From Metaruminococcus_A sp900762715 (lineage in GTDB: Bacteria > Bacillota > Clostridia > Oscillospirales > Ruminococcaceae): DNA of 35,565 nt. The notes below the pieces were generated by a model, which was not told where the DNA came from, did no database searches, and saw only the letters and a list, made by a program, of their open reading frames with translations. Made by a program: the position numbers and the translations under genes. The first letter of the stretch is position 1; each line of letters opens with the position of its first letter. The stretch spans positions 1 to 35,565 of the forward strand of contig DBFBLF010000066.1 in assembly GCA_048204295.1 (NCBI GenBank), read 5' to 3'. Of the stretch, positions 7,111-16,400 are shown piece by piece.

Positions 7111-8295
7111 ATGGAAAATTTCAACTATTATACTCCAACCCAGGTAGTATTCGGCAAAAATGCCGAGGCTAAAGTCGGGGAACTTGTCAAGGCTCAGAAC
7201 TGCAAGAAAGTTCTCGTCCACTTTGGCGGAAACAGTGCGAAAAAATCCGGCCTGCTCGACCGTGTTTACGCTTCGCTTGACGAAGCCGGTATTGAATACG
7301 TTTCCCTTGGCGGCGTTGTTCCAAATCCCCGGGTTTCCAAGGTGCGTGAAGGAATTGAACTCTGTAAAAAAGAGGGCGTGGACTTCCTGCTTGCTGTTGG
7401 CGGCGGCAGTGTTATTGATTCCTGTAAAGCAATTGGTTACGGCCTGGCAAACGACTGCGACGTCTGGGATCTCTACGAAGGAAAGGTAAAACCGACCGGG
7501 GCGTATCCCGTCGGCGCCGTTCTGACTATTGCAGCGGCCGGTAGTGAGATGAGCAACTCCTCGGTTATCACAAACGAAGACGGCTGGTATAAAAAAGCCT
7601 GCAATACCGATTATATCCGTTGCAAATTCGCCATTATGAATCCCGAGCTCACCTATACCCTTCCCCAGTACCAGACCCAGAGCGGATGCACTGATATTCT
7701 GATGCACACCATGGAGCGGTATTTTACCGATGTTGATACCATGGAGCTGACCGATGTGATTGCGGAAAGCCTGATGAGAAACGTAATTCGCAACGCGAAA
7801 ATCCTGATGAAAGACCCGCAGAACTACGAAGCGCGCGCCAACATTATGTGGGCGAGCAGCCTTGCGCACAATGACCTGACCGGCTGCGGCGCGGTGGGCG
7901 ATTACGCAAGCCACAAGCTCGAGCATGAGCTGGGCGGCCTTTTTGACGTCACTCACGGCGCCGGCCTTTCCGCGGTTTGGGGAAGCTGGGCGCGGTATGT
8001 CTACAAACATAAGCCCGAACGTTTTGCCCAGTTTGCCGTAAATGTCCTAGGTGTATACAACCATCCGGAAGACCCGGAGCGGACCGCTTTGGAAGGGATT
8101 GAAGCAATGGAAGAATTCTACCGTTCCATCGAAATGCCTATTTCCATTAAAGAGCTCCTGAACGGCAAAGAAGTTACCGACGCTGAGATTGAAGAAATGG
8201 CTGAAAAATGCTCCCAGGGCGATACAGTTATCACCGGGCACTTTGTCCCTCTCAAAAAAGCGGACCTGGTTGAAATTTATAAAATGGCCCGGTAA
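7111..8295 (+). CDS. Iron-containing alcohol dehydrogenase (butanol dehydrogenase type)
   Basis: This is a group III metal-dependent NAD(P)H alcohol dehydrogenase of the BDH/YqhD type, which reduces aldehydes to alcohols in fermentation or aldehyde detoxification. From ATG at 7111 (MENFNYYTPTQVVFGK, AAGGAG 10 bases upstream) it has 394 residues. The longer frame reaching back to 6991 crosses the promoter and is not used. The dinucleotide motif GGGS is at residues 97-100. Predicted metal ligands are Asp195, His199, His268 and His282, with GCTDILMH and THGAG contexts intact. It stands alone, divergent from hrcA and closed by a terminator. The substrate cannot be told from sequence. Confidence 0.92.
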   Translation: MENFNYYTPTQVVFGKNAEAKVGELVKAQNCKKVLVHFGGNSAKKSGLLDRVYASLDEAGIEYVSLGGVVPNPRVSKVREGIELCKKEGVDFLLAVGGGSVIDSCKAIGYGLANDCDVWDLYEGKVKPTGAYPVGAVLTIAAAGSEMSNSSVITNEDGWYKKACNTDYIRCKFAIMNPELTYTLPQYQTQSGCTDILMHTMERYFTDVDTMELTDVIAESLMRNVIRNAKILMKDPQNYEARANIMWASSLAHNDLTGCGAVGDYASHKLEHELGGLFDVTHGAGLSAVWGSWARYVYKHKPERFAQFAVNVLGVYNHPEDPERTALEGIEAMEEFYRSIEMPISIKELLNGKEVTDAEIEEMAEKCSQGDTVITGHFVPLKKADLVEIYKMAR

Positions 8296-8310
8296 CTGTA
8301 AATACAATAA

Positions 8311-8346
8311 AAAAGCCGGCAGCTTATAAAAGCTGCCGGCTTTTTT
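8311..8346 (+). terminator. Intrinsic terminator after the alcohol dehydrogenase
   Basis: GCCGGCAGCTT (8315-8325) pairs with AAGCTGCCGGC (8330-8340) over a short loop and is followed by TTTTTT. An A run before the stem lets it also work on the other strand. Confidence 0.92.
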
Positions 8347-8554
8347 AGAGGAATTTTTGCAAAAAACAAATAAAACAATGACATATTCTTTGAAAAATGC
8401 AACCAGATGAACCGTTCTAAGAAAGGACTGAACGGAGAGGTGAATGGGAAAACCTGAAAAGGCTCCTGTTGAATTTTAAAGGCAATCTGTAGGTTTTTTC
8501 GTAAAAAAATTCATGTATGATTAGAGCGAAAAGTAATTTTTGAAGAAGGAGTGT
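8347..8554 (+). other. Intergenic stretch with leader-like remnants
   Basis: There is no gene here I can support. Visible on the plus strand are a hairpin CCGTTC/GAACGG (8412-8435), a GGAGAGGTG ribosome binding site before an 11-codon ATG frame (8444-8479, MGKPEKAPVEF), and a second AAGGAG (8546-8551) with no start codon behind it. The last one stops where the antisense glycosidase gene begins. This may be the left-over leader of a plus-strand gene lost at this junction, or coincidence. Confidence 0.25.
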
Positions 8555-10237
8555 TTAATCCCTGTCTATTTTAAAGTCAACAAGAATATCCATTAAAGTC
8601 AAATTTGTAGTAGCACCGCATAACGGTTGCATGAACATATCAATATTTTCTCCATTCGGAAGCAATACAGGCACATAAGCAGAAGCAACTTCACCTCCGG
8701 AGATAACTGCCATTTCTCCTTCCTCAAATACCGACCACTCAGGAAGAGGATCGTGCCGGAAATGATAAAAACCATCCGCATCCGGTTCGCCTGTTGCCAA
8801 TATAATATCTGTACTCAACTGATTATCGTGTGCGTATCCTGTAGGAACAGTGGTTCCTTCGGTGCTATTATCATAAGTATCCCACATATAAATCATCGGA
8901 GCTATTACAAGGGGGCCGTATTTTACAATTGTCCCACGATTCTGTTTTTCAATGGTATGTCCAATTTTTCCGTCCAGATGAAGTTCATATCCAAGGCCGG
9001 TATCTATACGACGGCAGGTATATCCTTTGACACATTCCGGTACGCGGATTTCAATATCCTTATCTGTACCGGAAACCTTAACGATAGTCTGCGGACTGAT
9101 AGGGTATCTAGTTGTTACAGTAACGGTAATTTCCCCTTCCGGTGAAGGTATGGTATAACGTCCCGGGAGATAGAAATTAAGTTTCAACACTCCATTTTTC
9201 ATAGTGACAGCATGACGAGCAACCTCAGTCAAACACATTCCGGCATTTGGCGTACAGCACCACCAGGCTTCTTCGATATAGGTATGGTACCCATGATCCG
9301 ATAAGTAGCGGTGGCCAAAACCGCCGGTGACAAACTGATTAAAGTAGAGGGCATTCCAAAGAGAATGTTCTGCAATTGCATAAGCTTGTGAATCATCAAA
9401 TCGGTAAGCATAATACAGATTCAGCATGATCCAGTCTGCGATAGAACATCCCTCATTACGGAAGGAAACAGGAAAGATTTCGCTGACATCACCGTTGGGA
9501 GTGATGCAGCCTGCATCCAGTATTTCCTGGCGCCGTATTTTTACAAATTCTGCCAAATCATTATCTTCGGCATAAATTGAAGCTTTCAGAATTCCTCGTA
9601 GTGTAGTCATATACCCATGAGAATGTGCTTTGTCCATCTGGCCGACACATTCGTATGTAATCTGGCGGATCGCATCCATATATTTTTCTTCACGGGTTTC
9701 ACGGTACAGCTCAGCAAAAGCTTCTACGATCCAGCATTCCACATGGTTGGGGCTAGATGGATCTTTGATCTTGTTGATGCAAGTGTCCCATTTATTCAGC
9801 ATAAATTGGGCACCTTCCTGTGCAGCATTTAATGCGCGCATGTCGCCGGTCAGTGCATAATAATTTACAAGACCACTTAAAAAATGGGATCCAAGTAAAG
9901 CGGCTGTCTCAGGCTCCGCTTCCATGTATTCGAAACTGTTTCCGAAGGTACCGGACTTTCTTCGGTTATTCATAATACGTTCATATAGCTCCGGCAACCG
10001 TGTGATATGTTCACCGTCGATTCCTTCTGCCAGTGCATAAAAGAAAAGTGTTCTTCCTGTCAGATCATAAGTACACCAGTGAGCATGACGGGTACGAAGT
10101 TTCGGGCGTTCCAGATCCATCATCAGAAAATTCATACTGTCAACCGGATAGTTTTCCAGGCGTTTTTTGGCAAGCTTCAGGCGATATTTCAGCTGGGAAT
10201 CAAAAAGGAATGGTCTGGAAAGAGATGAATAAGTCAT
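8555..10237 (-). CDS. GH127/DUF1680-like glycoside hydrolase (beta-L-arabinofuranosidase family)
   Basis: This is a 560-residue cytoplasmic protein without a signal peptide. The N-terminal two thirds look like an all-helical (alpha/alpha)6 barrel. The adjacent cysteines in EEAWWCCTPNAGMCL (about residues 318-332) match the zinc/nucleophile region of GH127 enzymes. Beta-rich segments follow (LNFYLPGRYTIP, IEIRVPECVKG, IVKYGPLVIAP), in the same order as in HypBA1-type proteins. It is shorter than most GH127 members (about 650), and the substrate may not be arabinofuranoside. The ATG has GGAGG 7 bases upstream and a good promoter. It is a single gene with no transporter or regulator beside it. 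It is visibly more AT-rich than its neighbours, which suggests acquisition. Confidence 0.78.
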   Translation of the reverse strand: MTYSSLSRPFLFDSQLKYRLKLAKKRLENYPVDSMNFLMMDLERPKLRTRHAHWCTYDLTGRTLFFYALAEGIDGEHITRLPELYERIMNNRRKSGTFGNSFEYMEAEPETAALLGSHFLSGLVNYYALTGDMRALNAAQEGAQFMLNKWDTCINKIKDPSSPNHVECWIVEAFAELYRETREEKYMDAIRQITYECVGQMDKAHSHGYMTTLRGILKASIYAEDNDLAEFVKIRRQEILDAGCITPNGDVSEIFPVSFRNEGCSIADWIMLNLYYAYRFDDSQAYAIAEHSLWNALYFNQFVTGGFGHRYLSDHGYHTYIEEAWWCCTPNAGMCLTEVARHAVTMKNGVLKLNFYLPGRYTIPSPEGEITVTVTTRYPISPQTIVKVSGTDKDIEIRVPECVKGYTCRRIDTGLGYELHLDGKIGHTIEKQNRGTIVKYGPLVIAPMIYMWDTYDNSTEGTTVPTGYAHDNQLSTDIILATGEPDADGFYHFRHDPLPEWSVFEEGEMAVISGGEVASAYVPVLLPNGENIDMFMQPLCGATTNLTLMDILVDFKIDRD

Positions 10238-10319
10238 ACGGCTTCCTCCTAAAAGCAGACAAAACCCGAACTAGAATTTTGGTTCAGAAAACTTATTGGA
10301 CAATCTGACGATTAATTTC

Positions 10320-10348
10320 ATTATATAATGAAGTAGATTTCGTTTCAA
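10320..10348 (-). promoter_or_regulatory. Sigma-A promoter of the GH127-like gene
   Basis: On the minus strand TTGAAA (10343-10348), a 17-base spacer and TATAAT (10320-10325). The leader to the ATG is about 75 bases. Confidence 0.75.
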
Positions 10349-10370
10349 GATTGATATTCAATCATTTAAC

Positions 10371-10436
10371 GCAGAGGCGTATTAATACGATGATGTATTA
10401 ATAGTAGCACGTTAATGTGGTAATGTCGACCTCTGC
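10371..10436. promoter_or_regulatory. Inverted repeat with duplicated TATTAATA, possible operator
   Basis: GCAGAGG (10371-10377) and CCTCTGC (10430-10436) form the ends of a 66-base inverted repeat. Between them TATTAATA occurs twice (10380-10387 and 10396-10403), 16 bases apart, with a partial TTAAT third copy. It lies between two outward-facing promoters, just upstream of the -35 of each. A regulator site is plausible; mobile-element ends are an alternative. Confidence 0.4.
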
Positions 10437-10439
10437 AAA

Positions 10440-10468
10440 TTGACAAATCGATGGAATTGATTTATAAT
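10440..10468 (+). promoter_or_regulatory. Full-consensus sigma-A promoter, plus strand
   Basis: TTGACA (10440-10445), exactly 17 bases, TATAAT (10463-10468): all twelve consensus bases match. It points rightward into the 3' end of the minus-strand ruvX gene, with no plus-strand gene ahead. Confidence 0.8.
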
Positions 10469-10474
10469 CTCGGT

Positions 10475-10530
10475 TTTGCGTTTCAGAGCCTCCTTATGAG
10501 TGCGTCAGGTTAGAATCGGCTCCTTTTTTT
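10475..10530 (+). ncRNA. Possible very short transcript from the consensus promoter
   Basis: A transcript beginning about 7 bases after the -10 would run some 55 bases to a run of seven T. GAGCC (10486-10490) can pair with GGCTC (10518-10522) just before the T run. The stem is only 5 bp with a 27-base loop, so termination is uncertain. If it reads through, it would be antisense to ruvX. Confidence 0.28.
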
Positions 10531-10954
10531 ATTCATCCTTATGGTTTTTACGGTATTCCATATAGCTTTCCAGAATAATGGTAGCCGCAACCGCATCGAT
10601 AACCTCTTTCCGTTTTTTGCCGCGGGTATTGGTCTCATTCAGGTAATTCGTGGCCGAAACGGTTGTGGAGCGCTCATCCCAGAGCTTTACCGGCACATCG
10701 ACCAGCTGGGAAAGGATGTTTGCGAACTTTTCGCACTTCTCAGCCCGTTCCCCAATGGTTCCGTTCATGTTTTTCGGGTACCCCACCACAATTTCCTTTA
10801 CGTCATATTCAACCGAGGCTACCGCCACCTGACGGATAATTTCGTTGAAATCCGTTTCATGGATCACGCCAATAGGCGACGCCAAAAACTCGGTGCGGTC
10901 ACAGCAGGCAAGCCCCGTGCGGGCGTCGCCCAAATCCACTGCCATGATCTTCAT
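10529..10954 (-). CDS. ruvX: Putative pre-16S rRNA nuclease YqgF/RuvX
   Basis: This small RNase H-fold protein is involved in trimming 16S rRNA precursors. It has 141 residues from ATG at 10954 (MKIMAVDLGDARTG), with TTGGAG 6 bases upstream. The TTG four codons earlier overlaps that site. Family motifs are the N-terminal DLGDARTG acidic strand, IVVGYPKNMNGTIG, and LWDERSTTVSA followed by the C-terminal DAVAATIILESYM. It lies 54 bases behind the phosphatase gene, so it may be the last gene read from the pyr operon. No strong terminator is seen after it. Confidence 0.92.
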   Translation of the reverse strand: MKIMAVDLGDARTGLACCDRTEFLASPIGVIHETDFNEIIRQVAVASVEYDVKEIVVGYPKNMNGTIGERAEKCEKFANILSQLVDVPVKLWDERSTTVSATNYLNETNTRGKKRKEVIDAVAATIILESYMEYRKNHKDE

Positions 10955-11008
10955 TTGGTTCTCCAATCTGCCGCATTTTCCATACGGCGGTACTTTATTT
11001 CCAAAAAG

Positions 11009-11704
11009 TCAGCGATCTAATTCCGTCCGGCTTTCGGCTTTAGGTTCATATTGTTTCCACCATTTTTGCCGGGAAAAGGTCTTTGTCTCCTCGGCAAGAT
11101 GGCTGGTATCGTTTTCATAAATAAGTTTCGGCTTGAGCGCCTCATCAAATTCGATTTTAGAAACCGCTGTATTGTCACACCAGCCCGTCTGGGCAATCCC
11201 CTCCACGGGCAGCCCTTTAGCAAAAGTAAGAAAATTCCGGATGGCACAGCCATGTGAAACCACCGCAACCGTCTTCCCAGGATTTTCTTTCACAATCTCC
11301 AGGATGGCTTCCACAATACGCTGGTACACCTCCGCCATCGTCTCTCCGTTCGGAGCGGAAAAACGCCAGGGTTGATTTTCCCAAGCTTCGTTCTCCTCCG
11401 GAAAATCCAGCGGAAAGCGTTCCCAGGGAACTCCTTCCCAATCGCCGCCGTTGATTTCAATCAACCCATCGCGAACCCGGATTGGATGGTTATGGTACTT
11501 GTTAACCGCCTTTGCCGTTTCCATAGCGCGGTCAAGCGGGCTGGAATAGACCGCGTCGATCGGAAGCTTTTTTCCGTATTCCGCAAGCTGTTCGAGCTGT
11601 TTCCAACCCATTTCACTGACAGCGCCGTTATAGTGGCCCTGGAACAGCCGTTTTTCATTTCCCTCCGCCTGTGCGTGGCGGATTAAATAGACCGTCGTTA
11701 CCAT
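11009..11704 (-). CDS. Histidine phosphatase family protein (phosphoglycerate mutase-like)
   Basis: This is a 231-residue phosphohydrolase of the branch containing GpmB/CobC-type enzymes. The phospho-accepting His is in LIRHAQAEGN (Arg9-His10). The acid residue is in EINGGDWEG, and the second catalytic His is in VVSHGCAIRN. The C-terminal about 25 residues are basic, Trp/Lys-rich and extend beyond the core fold. The start overlaps the end of pyrD by 7 bases, so it is translationally coupled to the pyr operon. A role in nucleotide or phospho-metabolite dephosphorylation is possible, but the substrate cannot be read from sequence. Confidence 0.87.
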   Translation of the reverse strand: MVTTVYLIRHAQAEGNEKRLFQGHYNGAVSEMGWKQLEQLAEYGKKLPIDAVYSSPLDRAMETAKAVNKYHNHPIRVRDGLIEINGGDWEGVPWERFPLDFPEENEAWENQPWRFSAPNGETMAEVYQRIVEAILEIVKENPGKTVAVVSHGCAIRNFLTFAKGLPVEGIAQTGWCDNTAVSKIEFDEALKPKLIYENDTSHLAEETKTFSRQKWWKQYEPKAESRTELDR

Positions 11705-12609
11705 GGCTGCACCGTCCCTACAATATCGCTGACGCTGGCAATCCCATTTTCATCGAGATACCGGTTCAACCCGTCAATGATTTCAACCGGCGCGTAGGGA
11801 TTGGTGAAAAGCGCCGCGCCAACCTGAATGGCGGACGCGCCTGCCATCATCATCTCAACCGCGTCCTTCCAGGTGGCGATACCGCCCATTCCCACCACCG
11901 GGATTTTAACCGCCTTCGCAACCTGCCAGACCATCCGCACCGCGACTGGGAACACCGCTGGACCGGACAGCCCCCCTACGTTATTTTTTAAAACCGGACG
12001 GCGGGTTTTGATATCAATCCGCATTCCGAGCAAGGTATTGATGAGCGAGAGCGCGTCGGCTCCTTCCGCCTCCACCGCCTTTGCCATCAAGGCAATATCC
12101 GTGACATTCGGCGTCAATTTGACCATAACAGGCTTTTGGGTCGCCGCCTTGACAAGCCGCGTGATGCCGCCCGCCACTTTAGGATCGGTTCCAAACGCCG
12201 CGCCCCCGCACTTGACATTGGGGCAGGAGATGTTGAGCTCAATCATATCCACATCGGTCTCATCTAAACGGCGCGCCATTTCGGCATAGTCCTCCGGCGT
12301 GGAGCCGGCAATATTGGCGATAATTTTAACCCCAGTACCCTTTAGATAGGGGATTTCCTCCCTGATAAAATGCTCCACGCCAGGATTTTGCAGCCCGACC
12401 GAATTGAGCATTCCCGCAGGCGTTTCCGCAACACGGGGCGGAGGGTTCCCGTCGCGCCGCTCAAGCGTCGTCCCCTTGACCGAGATACCACCAAGCTTTC
12501 CAATATCGTAAAATTCCGCATACTCCCGGCCGTACCCAAACGTGCCGGATGCGGGGATGACCGGGTTTTTGAAGGACACTCCCGCAATTTTTACCGATAA
12601 ATCTGCCAT
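11698..12609 (-). CDS. pyrD: Dihydroorotate dehydrogenase B, catalytic subunit (class 1B)
   Basis: Cytoplasmic FMN enzyme that oxidises dihydroorotate to orotate and passes electrons to PyrK, which reduces NAD+. It has 303 residues. The substrate segment NSVGLQNPGVEHF and the catalytic cysteine in ELNISCPNVKCGG (Cys129), rather than the Ser of class 2 enzymes, mark class 1. The FMN phosphate region VVGMGGIATWKDAVEMMMAGA is intact. No membrane-anchoring N-terminal extension is present. It follows pyrK by 12 bases in the usual PyrK/PyrDB pairing, so it is the NAD-dependent form. Confidence 0.96.
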   Translation of the reverse strand: MADLSVKIAGVSFKNPVIPASGTFGYGREYAEFYDIGKLGGISVKGTTLERRDGNPPPRVAETPAGMLNSVGLQNPGVEHFIREEIPYLKGTGVKIIANIAGSTPEDYAEMARRLDETDVDMIELNISCPNVKCGGAAFGTDPKVAGGITRLVKAATQKPVMVKLTPNVTDIALMAKAVEAEGADALSLINTLLGMRIDIKTRRPVLKNNVGGLSGPAVFPVAVRMVWQVAKAVKIPVVGMGGIATWKDAVEMMMAGASAIQVGAALFTNPYAPVEIIDGLNRYLDENGIASVSDIVGTVQPW

Positions 12610-12621
12610 GAAGCCCCTCCT

Positions 12622-13389
12622 TTACAGTACAAGCTGTTTTGAATCGAAAACTGGACCATCTTTACAGACATGCCCATAGTATTCTTCCCCGTTCATCACC
12701 ATGCGGCAGGCGCAGACATAACAGGCACCCACGCCGCAGGCCATTCGCTGTTCCATGGAAACCTGGCAGCGAATTCCGGAAGAATCCGCTAAACGAACCA
12801 CGTTTTTCAGCATCATTTCCGGGCCGCAGGCGTAGATAACATCTAGCTTTTCACGGGAAAGTAATTCTTTTAAGCCATCTGTGACAAAGCCTTTTTCCCC
12901 TTTGCTCCCGTCATCGGTATACAGCAGGGTATCAGCGCAGCAAGCCCTGAAATCCTCTTCCAGGATTGACGCATCCGCATTGCGGAAACCGAGGACTGCA
13001 CGGGCAGTTCCGCTAAACTGCTTCGCCAGTTCCAACATCGGAGGGACGCCGATCCCCCCGCCGATTACAACCGCCTTTTCAGCTGGATTTACCGCAAAAC
13101 CGTTTCCCAAAGGGGCAAGCATATCGATCATATCCCCTTCCTCAAACGCCGCCAATTTTTCAGTGCCGTCCCCCCGAACTTCAAAAACCAGGCGCAGGGT
13201 ACCGGCCGCTTTGTCAATTTCACAGATTGAAATCGGCCGCCGGAGTGAAAACTCCGGGACCTTCAGGTTGACAAACTGCCCCGGTTTCGCCGCTTCAGCC
13301 GCCTCAGGGCAGGAGAGCGTAAAGGAGTAGAACCCTTTTGCCAGTTCTTTTTTTTGTACAAGCGGATAGCTTCCCACATGCAGAGCCAT
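12622..13389 (-). CDS. pyrK: Dihydroorotate dehydrogenase B, electron transfer subunit
   Basis: PyrK carries FAD and a [2Fe-2S] cluster and links PyrD to NAD+. It has 255 residues. The flavin motif RRPISICE is at about 51-58. The nucleotide region AVVIGGGIGVPPMLELAK and the conserved YACGPEMML follow. The C-terminal cluster cysteines are in ACGVGACYVCAC plus the later HVCKDGP. A GGAGGAAACAG ribosome binding site precedes the ATG. It sits between carB (12-base gap) and pyrD (12-base gap). Confidence 0.96.
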   Translation of the reverse strand: MALHVGSYPLVQKKELAKGFYSFTLSCPEAAEAAKPGQFVNLKVPEFSLRRPISICEIDKAAGTLRLVFEVRGDGTEKLAAFEEGDMIDMLAPLGNGFAVNPAEKAVVIGGGIGVPPMLELAKQFSGTARAVLGFRNADASILEEDFRACCADTLLYTDDGSKGEKGFVTDGLKELLSREKLDVIYACGPEMMLKNVVRLADSSGIRCQVSMEQRMACGVGACYVCACRMVMNGEEYYGHVCKDGPVFDSKQLVL

Positions 13390-13401
13390 CTGTTTCCTCC
13401 G

Positions 13402-16400
13402 TTATATCTTTGTAATATCGACAAGCTCAACGTCTTTGACTGTTTTGCCAAGCAGCAGGCTGTCTGCAACCGCATTCGCCGTATCGAGCGAAGTCAGGCT
13501 GGCAATAGAGCGCTCAACCGCCTTGCGGCGGATTTTGACGCTGTCCTTCGCCGGCTCGCGCCCTTTCTCCGAAGTTGAGATGATATAATCGATTTTCCCG
13601 CTGTCAAGCAAGGTGATGACATTGTTTTTGCCGTCTTTCTGTTTGGGTACCACGTTAGTTGGGATCATATTTTTATTCAGGGTGTTCGCCGTACCCGGAG
13701 TGGCGTAAAGATCAAAGCCCAGGGTATTGAACTTATCCGCAACTTTGATGATCTCCTGTTTATCAGAATCCCGCACCGTGAGCATAACGCTGCCGGAGCG
13801 TTTCATTTTGTAACCGGCCGCCGTCAGCCCTTTAAGAAGCGCTTCCTCAAAGGTATGCGCAATGCCGAGAACCTCGCCGGTCGATTTCATTTCCGGGCCG
13901 AGATGGGTATCTACGTCATGGAGCTTTTCAAAGCTGAAAACCGGAACCTTGACCGCAACATAATCTCCCTCCGGATAAAGCCCCGTACCGTAACCGAGTT
14001 CCTTCAGGGAAGACCCAAGCATGATTTTGGTTGCCATATCCACCATTGGAACACCGGTGACCTTGCTGATATAGGGAACCGTTCTGGAGGAACGGGGATT
14101 GACTTCGATGACATAAACCGTGTCATTGTAGACAACATACTGCACGTTTACCAGCCCTATGACATTCAGCGCTTTTGCGAGCCTGCCGGTATAATCCACA
14201 ATGGTCTCTCTGATTCTTTTTGAGAGATTCTGCGCCGGATAGATTGAAATCGAGTCGCCCGAGTGGACGCCCGCCCGCTCCACATGTTCCATGATGCCGG
14301 GAATGAGATAATCCTTTCCGTCGCAGATGGCGTCGACCTCAACTTCAACGCCCATCAGATATTTGTCGATCAGCACCGGGTTTTCCATGTTGTTGTGCCC
14401 TATGATGACCCCCATGTATTCCTCAATGTCCTTGTCCGAGTGGGCGATAATCATGTTCTGGCCGCCGAGGACATAGGACGGGCGCATCAGAACCGGATAC
14501 CCCAGTTCGTTCGCGGCTTTAATTGCCTCTTCTGCAGTGAAAACGGTATGGCCCTGCGGACGGGGAATTTCACACTTCTCCAGCAGTTCATCGAACCGTT
14601 CCCGGTCTTCCGCCGCATCTACGCTGTCCGCAGAGGTGCCGAGGATATTCGCGCCGAGTTCATCCAGGTACTTCGCCAGTTTAATAGCGGTCTGCCCGCC
14701 GAACTGAACGACCACGCCGTACGGTTTCTCTGTCTCCAGGATGCTGCGGACGTCTTCTTTGGTCAGCGGGTCAAAATAAAGCCGGTCGCCGGTGTCAAAG
14801 TCAGTAGAAACCGTTTCTGGATTGTTGTTGCAGATGACCGCCTCATACCCTTCTTCCTTAAGAGCCCAGACACAGTGGACTGAGCAGTAGTCAAACTCAA
14901 TCCCCTGTCCGATCCGGATCGGCCCGGAACCAAAAACAACGACTTTTTTCTTGCCGGTGTCGTGTTCCTTAATAAATTCCTCCGCTTCATTTTCTTCATC
15001 GTAGGTGGAGTAGAAGTACGGGGTTTCAGCCGCAAACTCAGCAGCGCAGGTATCAACCATTTTATAAGAAGCAAACCGAGGATTTTTGATTTTCTGGCCT
15101 GAGAGCTGCTCAATGGTCTCATCCAGGAAGCCTAGCTTTTTGGCCGCAAGATATTTTTCGTCGGTCAGTTCGCCGTCTGCAAGAGATCGCTCCATTTTAA
15201 TAAGGTTGAGAAGCTTATAAAGGAACCAGTTGTCAATTTTTGTAATTTCGTGGATTTCCTCCGGCCTGACGCCGCGTTTAAGCGCCTCATAAATTACAAA
15301 GGCGCGTTCATCATCACAGTCATGGAGCTTTTCACGGATGTAATCCGTCGTTTGGTCCTCAAGCTTCTTTAGATTCATGGTGGTGAGACCGAGCTCAGCG
15401 CCGCGAACCGCTTTCATCATAGCCTGCTCGAACGAAGTGCCGATTGACATGACCTCACCGGTTGCCATCATTTGGGTGCCCAGGGTGCGTTTGGCGTAAA
15501 CAAACTTTTCAAAGGGCCATTTCGGGAATTTAATAACCACATAGTCGATTGCCGGTTCAAAGCAGGCATAGGTTTTGCCCGTCACTGCGTTGATGATCTC
15601 ATCCAGCGTGTAGCCGATTGCAATCCGGGTTGCGACCTTGGCAATCGGGTAGCCAGTCGCTTTGGAAGCAAGAGCAGAGGAACGGGAGACGCGGGGATTC
15701 ACCTCAATGACCGCGTATTCAAAGGAATCTGGATGAAGTGCAAACTGACAGTTGCACCCGCCTTCAATTTTGAGTTCTGAAATAATATTGATTGCCGCCG
15801 TACGGAGCATCTGATACTCCTTATCGCTCAGGGTGACGGCGGGCGCGATAACAATGCTGTCACCAGTATGAACGCCAACCGGGTCAAAGTTTTCCATTGA
15901 ACAAACGGTAATGACGTTTCCCTTACGGTCGCGGATGACTTCGAACTCAATCTCCTTCCAGCCGGAAATACACTTCTCAACCAGGATTTGGGTAATTGGA
16001 GAAAGGCGCAGGCCGTTTTCGGCAATATCCCGCAGTTCTTCTTCATTGTTGACAATGCCGCCGCCGGTACCGCCTAAGGTAAAGGCAGGGCGGATGATGA
16101 GCGGGTAGCCGATTCCATCTTCATTTGCAAAGGCGACTGCGTCCTCAATTGTCGTAACAACTTTAGACGGGATACAGGGCTCGCCGATCGCCTCCATTGT
16201 CTCTTTAAAAGCCTGGCGGTCTTCCGCTTTATGAATTGTTTCAGGAACGGCGCCCAGGAGCTTGACGCCGTGGGCGTCAAGGAAGCCTTCCTCCGCAAGC
16301 TGCATGGACAGGGTCAGGCCAGTCTGGCCTCCAAGGGTTGAAAGGACGCTGTCCGGCTTCTCAATTTCAATAACGCGCTTTACAACGTCTAACGTCAAAG

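Noticed and set aside
7069..8010. 313-codon minus-strand frame
   Set aside because: Antisense to the iron alcohol dehydrogenase, which has all its metal ligands and a good start.
8444..8479. 11-codon ATG frame with a good ribosome binding site
   Set aside because: Too short to support as a gene; mentioned only as part of the intergenic remnants.
10371..10436. Ends of an insertion sequence
   Set aside because: The inverted arms are only 7 bases and there is no transposase; kept as a possible operator.
13855..14883. Plus-strand frames opposite carB
   Set aside because: Shadows of the carB coding sequence; carB is full length with both halves intact.
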